Notes under the pieces: generated by a model
Told to the model about the DNA's origin: nothing
Seen by the model: only the letters and a program-made list of their open reading frames with translations
The model's database searches: none
Program-made: the position numbers and the translations under genes
Shown: positions 1 to 6,720 of the stretch, piece by piece
How the letters are laid out: each line of letters starts with the position of its first letter
How positions within the stretch are numbered: position 1 is the first letter of the stretch
Source: Clostridia bacterium
GTDB taxonomy: Bacteria; Bacillota; Clostridia; Oscillospirales; CAG-272
DNA length: 53,435 nucleotides
NCBI GenBank assembly: GCA_017621655.1
Contig: JAGASS010000045.1
Location: 1 to 53,435 of the forward strand
Reading direction: 5' to 3'

Positions 1-249
1 CGAGAAATGTCCGATAGAAGATATTTACAGAACCGCCCTAATGAGAAGGGCAACGGTCTATAATTCCATTCATCGCGTGCTCCTTCCGTCCGTGGCTTTG
101 CCACTTGCGCCATCCCTCTCGGAGGGAGGCAATGAAACGTCCCTGAACCCATTTATGGGTAGCAAGCATCCAATGCATGGCTGGCAGGCCAATCTGAAGC
201 GCACTGGTGCGCAGCCAGTAGTATTAGGGCTACGCCCGAAAATGAAATA

Positions 250-268
250 CCCCCCGCTATGCGGGGGG
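250..268. terminator. GC-rich hairpin, possible terminator of an upstream unit
   Basis: A perfect eight-pair stem (CCCCCCGC/GCGGGGGG) encloses the loop TAT. On the plus strand it is followed by a weak T-rich tail (ATGTTTATTG). It may end transcription from a gene left of the window or be part of the palindromic repeat cluster. Confidence 0.45.
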
Positions 269-307
269 ATGTTTATTGTCACATAAAAAACACTCTCGCG
301 CCTTGAT

Positions 308-336
308 TTGTTAATATTGTTGTGGTATTATATAAT
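308..336 (+). promoter_or_regulatory. Sigma-A promoter of the foldase lipoprotein gene
   Basis: TTGTTA at 308-313 and TATAAT at 331-336 are separated by 17 nt. The gene starts at 360 behind a GGAGAG ribosome binding site at 350-355. Confidence 0.7.
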
Positions 337-359
337 AGATAAACTATATGGAGAGTATT

Positions 360-1826
360 ATGAAAAAAATAATCGCATTGATCCTTGCATCTGTTATGAT
401 GCTTTTTTCGCTAATTTCCTGTGACAAAAAGGAAGATAAGATCGATCTTAGCTCAATTATCGTCGCAAAGACTGAGCACTACGAGATAGACGGCGCTATG
501 TACGCATTTTTCCTTTACGACTTCGTCGGACAGAATTCCACCTATCTGCCTTATTACGGCTACAACGTCGAGCTTTCGCTCCGTGAACAGACGTCGGCTT
601 GCCCATTGGCAGAGGGAAAGACATGGTTCGAGTTTTTCGCGGACATGGCAAATTCATATATCAATGAGTGCCTTTCTCAGGCAGAGGCGGCGTATAATGA
701 TTCCTTTGAACTGAAGGAAGAGGAGATAGCCGAGGTTAAAAACTATATTAAGGAGCTTCAGGAAAACGCCCTTAAAAACGGTTATAAGAACCTCGATGAG
801 CTTCTTGCTGTTTATTATATTGAGGGAATAACCGCCGAGACCTACGAAAAATGTATAATGCTTCAGCAGCTTACCTACAGCTATATGAATTCGCGCGCCG
901 AAGATCTTGAATACACCGATGCGGATCTCGATAAATACCGCTTGGACCATCCCGAAAAGTTTCTTATGATAGATGTTATTCAGTATAGCTTCTTTGCGGA
1001 ATACGATAAGGATGCGACCGATGAAGAAATTGAGGCAGCCGAAGCTGACGCAAAGGAGAGAGCAGAGGCGTTTTTTGGAAGCTACAAAACAGTTGACTCC
1101 TTCAAGAACGGAATCGTTGCATTGGAGCAGGCGGCAGGAAACACAACCGAGTCAGCATCGGCTATAATCTCGAAATATCTCCTTGACGCTGAGTATTATA
1201 ATGCGACAAATGCCGCGGAGGAAATATACAAGCCATATTACGAATGGGCATATTCTCCCGACCGCAAGGCAGGTGACACCTATATGCTTGAAGAGGCATA
1301 TAAGGACGGCGAAAAGTATTATACCGTTTCCTGTATAGTTACTCCTTCGTATTATTACGACTATCTTACCAAGGACTGCAGACATATCCTTTTCTACGTC
1401 GACAATAACGAGACCGATAAGGATAAGCTTGAGGCAGCAAAGCTTGATGCGTTTAAGAAGGCAAACTCGATCCTCAACGAATTCAAGAACGGAAATAAGA
1501 CCGAAGAGGATTTCAAGGCGCTTGAAACTAAATGTCTTGGCGATGAAAGCGCGATGGAAGCGACTGCATACTATAACGTAACGAAGGGATATATGGTAGA
1601 GGAGTTTGAAAACTGGATCTACGGCGAAAGGACTCCCGGTGACTGCGAGATCGTTGAGACTACCTACGGTTATCATATCGTATATTTCATCGGCGACGGA
1701 CTTCCTGCGTGGAAGATCGACGCAAAGAACGGCTACGTTTCAGAGATAATGACGGAATACCGTGACGGGCTTATCGAAATCTATAAGGTAACGTATAATA
1801 ACAACGCAATAAAGAAAATTCCTTAA
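360..1826 (+). CDS. Parvulin-like (PpiC/PrsA-type) foldase lipoprotein
   Basis: The 488-residue product starts with a lipoprotein signal peptide (hydrophobic core about residues 4-18, lipobox LISC with Cys21), so it should be anchored outside the membrane. The C-terminal third carries the rotamase pattern of the PpiC family: a RHILF strand, an acidic helical stretch, then YNVTKGYMVEEFENW and a VETTYGYHIVYF strand. The N-terminal part is helical and resembles the chaperone region of SurA/PrsA proteins. The family helps secreted proteins fold by peptidyl-prolyl isomerisation or chaperoning. I chose ATG 360 over ATG 348 because GGAGAG sits 4 nt before it and the signal peptide then starts MKK. 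It is a single-gene unit with its own promoter and terminator. Whether isomerase activity is kept is unknown. Confidence 0.8.
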   Translation: MKKIIALILASVMMLFSLISCDKKEDKIDLSSIIVAKTEHYEIDGAMYAFFLYDFVGQNSTYLPYYGYNVELSLREQTSACPLAEGKTWFEFFADMANSYINECLSQAEAAYNDSFELKEEEIAEVKNYIKELQENALKNGYKNLDELLAVYYIEGITAETYEKCIMLQQLTYSYMNSRAEDLEYTDADLDKYRLDHPEKFLMIDVIQYSFFAEYDKDATDEEIEAAEADAKERAEAFFGSYKTVDSFKNGIVALEQAAGNTTESASAIISKYLLDAEYYNATNAAEEIYKPYYEWAYSPDRKAGDTYMLEEAYKDGEKYYTVSCIVTPSYYYDYLTKDCRHILFYVDNNETDKDKLEAAKLDAFKKANSILNEFKNGNKTEEDFKALETKCLGDESAMEATAYYNVTKGYMVEEFENWIYGERTPGDCEIVETTYGYHIVYFIGDGLPAWKIDAKNGYVSEIMTEYRDGLIEIYKVTYNNNAIKKIP

Positions 1827-1828
1827 TA

Positions 1829-1858
1829 AAAGGCGGCATATGCCGCCTTTTGTTTTTA
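1829..1858 (+). terminator. Rho-independent terminator
   Basis: AAAGGCGGCA/TGCCGCCTTT hairpin immediately after the foldase stop codon, followed by TGTTTTT. Confidence 0.85.
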
Positions 1859-1864
1859 ACCTGA

Positions 1865-1893
1865 TTGACAAATTCAGACGTTCATAGTATAAT
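1865..1893 (+). promoter_or_regulatory. Consensus sigma-A promoter of the B12-riboswitch operon
   Basis: Exact consensus: TTGACA at 1865-1870, 17-nt spacer, TATAAT at 1888-1893. Transcription should begin near 1900, leaving a leader of about 315 nt before the first start codon, which the cobalamin riboswitch fills. Confidence 0.85.
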
Positions 1894-1899
1894 TACACT

Positions 1900-2150
1900 G
1901 TTCGACAAGGGGCAACGCCAAAGGGCGGTTTAATAAGGAATATCGGTGAAAGACCGAAGCGAGCCCGTCGCCGTGAACAGAGATTGGCATTGCCATACAA
2001 AAAAGCTACCGTCCGACCGCAGAAGGACGGGAAAAGCCATTGGCGCAAGCCGAGAAGGCGCTTTTTGCATCAGGGATATTATCTCCGATTCTCTGTAAGC
2101 CGGAAGACTTACCCCGACTTTGCAAAAGTTGCGAGAGCCGACGCCGTATC
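1900..2150 (+). promoter_or_regulatory. Cobalamin (adenosylcobalamin-type) riboswitch
   Basis: The leader shows the ordered landmarks of the cobalamin riboswitch: a GGAATATCGGTGAAAGACCG segment forming the TCGGT/ACCGA stem (about 1937-1956), the AGCCCGTCGCCGTGAA core (1959-1976), a variable arm with an internal CCGTCC/GGACGG stem (about 2009-2030), and the conserved B12-box GTAAGCCGGAAGACTTAC at 2095-2112. Riboswitches of this family bind cobalamins and usually switch off transport or synthesis genes when B12 is plentiful. The expression platform between 2113 and 2214 is not clear: there is no obvious terminator, so control of translation is more likely. An open frame through it (from 1984) is an artefact. 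Confidence 0.88.
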
Positions 2151-2214
2151 TACGGGTGCAAAAACGCCGAACGCATTTTATAATGGGAATTGCCCAAAAG
2201 AAAGGAATAAGAAA

Positions 2215-2610
2215 ATGACAAAACTGAAACGAATCTTATCAGTTCTGCTTGTTCTTGCGCTGACTGCGGCGGCGTGTATGAGCTTTGCGGGATGTAAAAA
2301 GCCAACGGGTAACAATGACGAAAAAACGATCACCGTTACCGTTATCGACGACAAGGGGGAGAAGACCGTCTTCACAATAAAGACGAACTCACCAAATCTG
2401 CGCGGCGCGCTCGAGCAGGAGAAGCTCGTTGAGGGAGACGAGAGCGAGTACGGCCTGTACGTCAAGGTCGTAAACGGACTTCGCGCCGATTACGATAAGG
2501 ACGGCGCATGGTGGGGCTTCTATAAGGACGGAAAGCAGCTTCCTAGCGGAGTTGACGACACTATCATTTCCGACGGAGATAAGTACGAGATCAAGTACGA
2601 AAAGGCATGA
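2215..2610 (+). CDS. DUF4430 (transcobalamin C-terminal-like) lipoprotein
   Basis: The 131-residue product has a lipoprotein signal (positive N-terminus, hydrophobic core residues 7-20, lipobox FAGC with Cys27). The mature part is little more than one DUF4430 domain (about residues 38-131), recognisable by the pattern VVNGLRADYDKDGAWWGFY, then a gapped G..DTIISDGDKYE ending in IKYE. Pfam DUF4430 is related to the C-terminal beta domain of transcobalamin and intrinsic factor, which contact cobalamin. Behind a cobalamin riboswitch and overlapping an ECF S-component gene, it is best read as a surface corrinoid-binding or delivery protein; that role is inference. Start: ATG 2215 has AAAGGAA 8 nt upstream and gives a proper signal peptide; the upstream in-frame start at 1984 lies within the riboswitch. 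Confidence 0.82.
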   Translation: MTKLKRILSVLLVLALTAAACMSFAGCKKPTGNNDEKTITVTVIDDKGEKTVFTIKTNSPNLRGALEQEKLVEGDESEYGLYVKVVNGLRADYDKDGAWWGFYKDGKQLPSGVDDTIISDGDKYEIKYEKA

Positions 2611-3167
2611 AGCTGAATAAGCACCTCAAAAGGATCGAGGAAATGGTGCTTTTTGCGTTTTTCGGCGCGATAATGTACCTCTCTGCGCAGATCGACATCG
2701 TTCCGAACGTTCACCCGTTATCGTTATTTATCGCGGCGTTTACGGAGGTATATCGCGTCAAGGCACTAATACCGATATACGTCTACGTTTTCCTTGAAGG
2801 ACTTATGGGTGGCTTTGGGCTATGGTGGTATCCGTATCTGTATATTTGGACTGTTCTCTGGCTTCTCATTATGCTGATACCTAGGAATATAAACGAGGTA
2901 GCGGCAGGGATATTGATAACAGTTCTGACAACGCTTCACGGTATCGGCTTCGGTCTACTGTATATGCCGTATCAGTGCTACGTCTTCTTCAAGGGCGATT
3001 GGAGCTTTGCATATATATGGCTTCTTAACGGTTTGCCGTTTGATATGATGCACGCAGTCGGAAACTTCGTTTCCTCGTTGCTTAGTTTACCGCTTGTTAT
3101 GCTTTTATGCAAGCTGGGTAACTATCAGTACCCATTCAGAAGGATCAAAACAAAAAAGAACGGGTGA
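2607..3167 (+). CDS. ECF transporter S component, probable corrinoid specificity
   Basis: A 186-residue membrane protein with about five to six hydrophobic segments (about residues 11-30, 36-50, 56-75, 79-92, 96-120 and 140-168). The arrangement, with VYRVKALIPIYVYVFLEG followed by WWYPYLYIWTVLW, matches a common but poorly characterised clostridial ECF S-component family. S components give substrate specificity and share the energising EcfA/EcfA'/EcfT module encoded elsewhere; none of those genes is in this window. Its ATG overlaps the stop of the DUF4430 lipoprotein gene (ATGA), so the two are translationally coupled under the cobalamin riboswitch. Uptake of cobalamin, a corrinoid precursor or a lower-ligand base is the natural inference. 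It lacks features by which I could name a known subfamily such as CbrT. Confidence 0.75.
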   Translation: MKLNKHLKRIEEMVLFAFFGAIMYLSAQIDIVPNVHPLSLFIAAFTEVYRVKALIPIYVYVFLEGLMGGFGLWWYPYLYIWTVLWLLIMLIPRNINEVAAGILITVLTTLHGIGFGLLYMPYQCYVFFKGDWSFAYIWLLNGLPFDMMHAVGNFVSSLLSLPLVMLLCKLGNYQYPFRRIKTKKNG

Positions 3168-3184
3168 TTCATCCGTTCTTTTTT
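3153..3184 (+). terminator. Rho-independent terminator
   Basis: Stem AAAAAGAACGG (3153-3163) with CCGTTCTTTTT (3173-3183). It overlaps the end of the ECF S gene, whose stop codon is in the loop. Confidence 0.85.
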
Positions 3185-3246
3185 ATGTCAATTTTTAACT
3201 TATTGCATAGTATGTAAAAGAATAAATGTTTTTACGGAGGATCACT

Positions 3247-4284
3247 ATGTCAGATAGCGAAGCGGTAAGAACGAAAAAATACTTTATCGGTGCAAATACA
3301 TCAAGAGGATTTATAAATTACGGTGACGAAGTTTTTGCGAATCTTAAAAAGCTGTACGTAATTAAGGGCGGACCGGGTACAGGAAAATCGACCTTTATGA
3401 AAAAGATAGCACGTAGAGCCGAGGAGAAGGGGTGTGACGTCGAGTATTACTACTGCTCGTCTGACCCATCCTCGCTTGACGGAATCGTAATTCCGACCCT
3501 CGGAATCGGTGTGACGGACGGCACGCCGCCGCATATTTTCGAAGCGCGTTATCCCGGGGCAAAGGAGGAATATCTTAACCTCGGAGAATTCTGGAACGGC
3601 GATTTTCTTTCGCTCTGCCGAGATAGAATAGAGGAGATCTCGGCTAATAAGGGCGGATGCTTTTCGACGGCGTATAAATATCTCTCGGTAGCGGAATCGG
3701 TAAGGGCGGAAAAGGAAAGAACGCTTATAACGTGCTACGAAAAGGAAAAGGCGGAGAAGGCGATCAGCCGTTTTATGAAAACCGTCGGAGTCGGAGAAAA
3801 ATACGACCTCATTCCCCGTCAGATAAGCGCATTCTCGATGAACGGCGAAACGGAATTCGATACCTATAACAAAGAGTGCGAAAGGGTAACGTATATAAGG
3901 GATAAACGCGGAATTTCGAGCTTTATATTTGATGAGATAATTAAAAAAGCTGCGGAGCAGAAGCTGAAAACGCACGTTTCGCGCGATTGCCTTGGTCGCG
4001 TCAACGCCGTCGCGTTTCCCGAAAAGAGCGTCACTGTGCTTCTCGGTGACGGAGAAAAAGTAATTAACTGCGAGCGCTTCATAGCAAACGAAAAGCTTTC
4101 TGAGGTAAGGAAAAAGCTCCGTTTCTTGACAGCTATTGAAAATGAGCTGAAGGACTGTGCGCTTGCCGAGCTTCAGATGGCGAAGGAGCATCATTTTACC
4201 CTTGAGGATATATACAAAGAGGCAATGGATTTCCGTTCGCTCGAAAAAATGGAAAAGGCGTTTATATCAAAGATCATAAAATAA
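3247..4284 (+). CDS. P-loop ATPase of the PRK06851-like family, function unknown
   Basis: The 345-residue product has a clear Walker A motif (GGPGTGKST) near residue 45 after the opening KKYFIGANTSRGFINY. It resembles the clostridial and bacillar hypothetical ATPases grouped as PRK06851, which as I recall usually carry two P-loop halves. Here only the N-terminal half keeps a P-loop; the C-terminal half (from about residue 215) has no second GxGKS, although the fold may persist. There is no signal peptide or membrane segment. Start ATG 3247 is chosen for the GGAGG at 3236-3240; the in-frame ATG 3226 lies upstream of that site. Monocistronic, facing murA across a shared terminator. I assign no function. 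Confidence 0.6.
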   Translation: MSDSEAVRTKKYFIGANTSRGFINYGDEVFANLKKLYVIKGGPGTGKSTFMKKIARRAEEKGCDVEYYYCSSDPSSLDGIVIPTLGIGVTDGTPPHIFEARYPGAKEEYLNLGEFWNGDFLSLCRDRIEEISANKGGCFSTAYKYLSVAESVRAEKERTLITCYEKEKAEKAISRFMKTVGVGEKYDLIPRQISAFSMNGETEFDTYNKECERVTYIRDKRGISSFIFDEIIKKAAEQKLKTHVSRDCLGRVNAVAFPEKSVTVLLGDGEKVINCERFIANEKLSEVRKKLRFLTAIENELKDCALAELQMAKEHHFTLEDIYKEAMDFRSLEKMEKAFISKIIK

Positions 4285-4287
4285 GAA

Positions 4288-4312
4288 AAGGCGGTTACTA
4301 CGTAACCGCCTT
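4288..4312. terminator. Bidirectional terminator between convergent genes
   Basis: Perfect 11-bp stem AAGGCGGTTAC/GTAACCGCCTT with a 3-nt loop, between the ATPase gene (plus) and murA (minus). Confidence 0.75.
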
Positions 4313-4317
4313 AAATA

Positions 4318-5610
4318 TTAGTTTGCTTTTGCGATCGGCTCGCTGTCGTCGGGATAAGTGACCTTTTCAATGTCTGCGCCGACGGCACGGAGCTTACCGA
4401 CTATATCGTCGTATCCGCGCTCAATGTGTCGGATGTCCTCGATCTCGGTCCTTCCGACCGTTGCAAGTCCTGCAAGCACCATAGCCGCGCCTGCACGGAG
4501 GTCAACTGCCTTGATGACGGCAGGAGAGAATTTCTCGATTCCCTCGATGACCGCAGTTCTTCCGTCAACCTTGACGTTTGCGCCCATGCGCTTAACTTCC
4601 TCAAAATAACGGAAGCGGTTGTCATATACTCCCTCGCTTAAGCAGCTTACGCCGCTGCATAGACAGAGGAGAACTCCCATTTGCGGCTGCATATCCGTCG
4701 GGAAGCCGGGGTAGGGCATGGTCTTTACGTTTATACGGTTGAGCGTACCGCAGTATTTAACGGTAACGCAGTCGTCGCCGTCCTCGACCTCAACACCCAT
4801 TTCCTCAAGCTTTGCAGTTATCGACTCAAGGTGCTTCGGAATTACGTTCGTTATTCTAAGACTACCCTTCGTGATAGCCGCGGCGAACATATAAGTTCCT
4901 GCCTCGATCATATCGGGGATAATAGCATAAGTACAGCCGTGAAGCTCTGTTACGCCCTTGATCTTTATAGTATCCGTTCCTGCACCGCTGATCTTAGCTC
5001 CGCAGGAGTTAAGGAAGTTTGCAAGGTCAACGATGTGCGGCTCACGCGCGGCGTTTTCGATTATCGTAGTGCCTTCCGCCTTTACAGCCGCGAGCATTAC
5101 GTTCATAGTTCCGCCGACGGTTATAACGTCAAAGAATATGTTGTTTGCTCTGATTCCGTCCTTAGCGATAACCTCAACGTATCCGCCCTCGACGTTTACC
5201 TCTGCGCCAAGTGCCTCAAAGCCCTTGATATGCTGGTCGATAGGACGAACACCGAAGTCACATCCGCCGGGATAACCGACGTACGCGCGTCCGAAGCGTC
5301 CAAGCTCAGCTCCGAGCAGATAATAAGATGCTCTCATCTTGCGTACAAGATCGATAGGAGCAGTTCCGCCGACAGCGAAAGTCGAGTCTATCTCGACTGT
5401 GTTTCTGTTTATCATACGGACGGACATTCCCATAGCGCTGAGAATCTTAAGCGAAAGAGTAACGTCATCTATCTCGGGGAGATTTTCTATTATACACTTA
5501 TCTTCAACGAGCAGGCAGCCCATAAGGATCGGAAGCGCCGCGTTTTTCATTCCGCTGACTTCGATCTCGCCGTTCAGGGGCCGTCCTCCGTTTATTACGA
5601 TTCTTTCCAT
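4318..5610 (-). CDS. murA: UDP-N-acetylglucosamine 1-carboxyvinyltransferase
   Basis: MurA transfers enolpyruvate from PEP to UDP-GlcNAc, the first committed step of peptidoglycan synthesis in the cytoplasm. The 430-residue length is typical. Visible signatures are the N-terminal INGGRPLNGEIEVSGMKNAA, the active-site loop GYPGGCDFGVRP with the catalytic cysteine at residue 117 (the target of fosfomycin, so the enzyme should be sensitive by this criterion), and the repeated inside-out alpha/beta barrel strands. The start is ATG at 5610 with AAAGGTG upstream. It stands alone with its own promoter. Firmicutes often carry two MurA paralogues; I cannot tell which one this is. Confidence 0.95.
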   Translation of the reverse strand: MERIVINGGRPLNGEIEVSGMKNAALPILMGCLLVEDKCIIENLPEIDDVTLSLKILSAMGMSVRMINRNTVEIDSTFAVGGTAPIDLVRKMRASYYLLGAELGRFGRAYVGYPGGCDFGVRPIDQHIKGFEALGAEVNVEGGYVEVIAKDGIRANNIFFDVITVGGTMNVMLAAVKAEGTTIIENAAREPHIVDLANFLNSCGAKISGAGTDTIKIKGVTELHGCTYAIIPDMIEAGTYMFAAAITKGSLRITNVIPKHLESITAKLEEMGVEVEDGDDCVTVKYCGTLNRINVKTMPYPGFPTDMQPQMGVLLCLCSGVSCLSEGVYDNRFRYFEEVKRMGANVKVDGRTAVIEGIEKFSPAVIKAVDLRAGAAMVLAGLATVGRTEIEDIRHIERGYDDIVGKLRAVGADIEKVTYPDDSEPIAKAN

Positions 5611-5702
5611 TTTTATGTCAACACCTTTACTTTATTTTTTAGCAAAAGGTACAGTTACCTAATTCATGGCAGACTACTCTACCGTAATTATCTATCTTAC
5701 AT

Positions 5703-5732
5703 ATTATATCATAAACGATCAAAAAAATCAAA
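5703..5732 (-). promoter_or_regulatory. Probable murA promoter
   Basis: On the minus strand, TTGATT (5732-5727) and TATAAT (5708-5703) with an 18-nt spacer, about 95 nt upstream of the murA start. Confidence 0.55.
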
Positions 5733-5822
5733 GTATTTTTTTGTAAAATAAAAAAATTATCGTTTTATACATATATTGTTATCCGGATTTGTATATTGTA
5801 CTTAAAAATATTTAAGAAAGTA

Positions 5823-5858
5823 AAACCGTCACACTGCATTATATGCGTGTAACGGTTT
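5823..5858 (-). terminator. Terminator of the small membrane protein gene
   Basis: Stem AAACCGTcACAC/GTGTaACGGTTT with one mismatch. On the minus strand it is followed by TTTTACTTTCTT. It overlaps the stop codon of the membrane protein gene. Confidence 0.65.
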
Positions 5859-6309
5859 ATTGTTCGCTTTTATATCCGAAAACCTGCCTGATATATCGGT
5901 AGGTTTCGATTCCTAGGCGGATGACAAGCGCGGCGGCGTTGAAGAGGCAAAACCTGACGCAAGCGGTCTTGAGGTAGAAAGCGGTCAGGGTCGGCGCGTA
6001 GTCGAAAACGAAGTAGATAGGGAAGACGCTGGTCACGAAAAAGGTGAATGCGGCGAGGACGACGATTGTCCCAAAATAGCCGATTGAAAACGCCGACGAT
6101 TTGTTTTTACAAAAAACGCAGGATTCAAGTATCCAGTAGATGGCGGCACTCAGAAAGGATAGGGAAAGCGTTATAGTCAGAGCTATGTTCGGCTCTTTGT
6201 ATTCACTGAATACGATTGCTGCGACCGAGAAGATCAGGGATGAGAATATAAACGCAAGCAAAATACCATATAATAAATCACGGGCGCGTTTTTTAGTCTT
6301 TTCTTCCAT
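5857..6309 (-). CDS. Small integral membrane protein, unknown function
   Basis: A 150-residue product with a basic N-terminus and four predicted membrane segments (about residues 12-34, 41-60, 72-95 and 107-130). No motif that I recognise. The start at 6309 (MEEKTKK) is preferred over 6345 because AAGGAG lies 6-8 nt upstream and the promoter at 6334-6362 would place the transcription start downstream of the longer frame. It is monocistronic with its own terminator and has no informative neighbour. Confidence 0.65.
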   Translation of the reverse strand: MEEKTKKRARDLLYGILLAFIFSSLIFSVAAIVFSEYKEPNIALTITLSLSFLSAAIYWILESCVFCKNKSSAFSIGYFGTIVVLAAFTFFVTSVFPIYFVFDYAPTLTAFYLKTACVRFCLFNAAALVIRLGIETYRYIRQVFGYKSEQ

Positions 6310-6333
6310 GCCGTTCTCCTTTCCGTTTTTTTC

Positions 6334-6362
6334 ATTATAACACATAGAGACCTATAACGCAA
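6334..6362 (-). promoter_or_regulatory. Promoter of the small membrane protein gene
   Basis: Minus strand TTGCGT (6362-6357), 17-nt spacer, TATAAT (6339-6334). Confidence 0.65.
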
Positions 6363-6383
6363 CAAGCAATTTCGTGAAAATAC

Positions 6384-6412
6384 TTGATGAATTGCAAAAA
6401 GTGTAGTATAAT
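6384..6412 (+). promoter_or_regulatory. Plus-strand promoter facing the tRNA region, possibly for rsmA
   Basis: TTGATG (6384-6389), 17-nt spacer, TATAAT (6407-6412). The next plus-strand gene is rsmA at 6721, so a transcript from here would run antisense through the half-tRNA and tRNA-Thr. No better rsmA promoter is seen between 6645 and 6720. Confidence 0.4.
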
Positions 6413-6456
6413 AGCGGTGTAAACAAAAAATCCCCAACGAAACTCGTCAGGGATTT

Positions 6457-6507
6457 TGGAGCTGGTAATGTGACTCTTGCACACTGACTTGCTGATTAGG
6501 GATCAGC
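6457..6507 (-). pseudogene. Decayed 3'-half tRNA copy
   Basis: On the minus strand this copy keeps the acceptor 3' strand (TACCAGC) with CCA, a T stem (GTGTG/CACAT) whose loop is CAAGAGT instead of TTCGAGT, and an anticodon arm GCTGA/TCAGC whose loop reads TCCCTAA. The invariant U at position 33 is lost and the D arm and 5' acceptor strand are missing; a different hairpin (TCTTCGC/GCGAAGA, 6509-6525) stands there. It cannot form a normal tRNA. It lies directly downstream of the intact gene in its reading direction and keeps a terminator copy (6429-6455). Confidence 0.75.
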
Positions 6508-6540
6508 ATCTTCGCGCAGCGAAGACTGATTCAAAACAAA

Positions 6541-6567
6541 AATCCCCAACGAAACTCGTCAGGGATT
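6541..6567 (-). terminator. tRNA-Thr terminator
   Basis: Hairpin AATCCC/GGGGATT just after the CCA end on the minus strand, followed by TTTTTGTTTT. An identical copy is at 6429-6455. Confidence 0.75.
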
Positions 6568-6568
6568 T

Positions 6569-6644
6569 TGGAGCTGGTAATGTGACTCGAACACACGACC
6601 TGCTGATTACGAATCAGCTGCACTACCGACTGTGCTATACCAGC
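6569..6644 (-). tRNA. tRNA-Thr (anticodon CGT)
   Basis: Read on the minus strand: acceptor GCTGGTA pairs with TACCAGC, discriminator T, encoded CCA. The D arm contains AGCACAGTCGGTAGTGC. The anticodon arm is GCTGA/TCAGC with loop TTCGTAA, giving anticodon CGT, which reads ACG (Thr). The T arm is GTGTG/CACAT with loop TTCGAGT. Length 76 nt with CCA. It has its own consensus promoter and terminator. Confidence 0.93.
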
Positions 6645-6654
6645 GTACCGATAG

Positions 6655-6683
6655 ATTATAACATAAAAAACACGTTATGTCAA
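6655..6683 (-). promoter_or_regulatory. Consensus promoter of tRNA-Thr
   Basis: Minus strand TTGACA (6683-6678), 17-nt spacer, TATAAT (6660-6655), about 10 nt before the mature tRNA 5' end. Confidence 0.85.
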
Positions 6684-6720
6684 GAGAAATTTACGATACA
6701 AAAAGGAAAAATATTTTATA

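Larger units (their letters stand above)
1..347. other. Gene-free left edge with small palindromes
   Basis: No convincing gene is visible. The short open frames here have no ribosome binding site and no recognisable product. The stretch holds several small inverted repeats: 92-104 (GTGGC/GCCAC), 114-126 (CCCTC/GAGGG), 199-212 (GCGCAC/GTGCGC) and the GC-rich hairpin at 250-268. Such a run of palindromes resembles the dispersed intergenic repeats of gut Clostridia, and a related-looking element closes the window at 53380-53435. The upstream gene, if any, lies outside the window. Confidence 0.5.
6426..6588. repeat. Tandem 51-bp perfect direct repeat (tRNA 3' end plus terminator)
   Basis: Positions 6426-6476 and 6538-6588 are identical. 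Each contains the terminator hairpin of the tRNA gene, the CCA end, the acceptor 3' strand and part of the T arm. The unit offset is 112 bp. This marks a duplication of the tRNA 3' end. Confidence 0.9.

Noticed and set aside
41..286. Short frames on both strands at the left edge
   Set aside because: They cross several palindromes, have no ribosome binding site and no recognisable product.
1984..2214. N-terminal extension of the DUF4430 protein
   Set aside because: The extension is translated cobalamin riboswitch; the signal peptide and ribosome binding site support ATG 2215.
4681..5751. 356-codon plus-strand frame opposite murA
   Set aside because: Shadow of murA, whose catalytic motif and length are intact.
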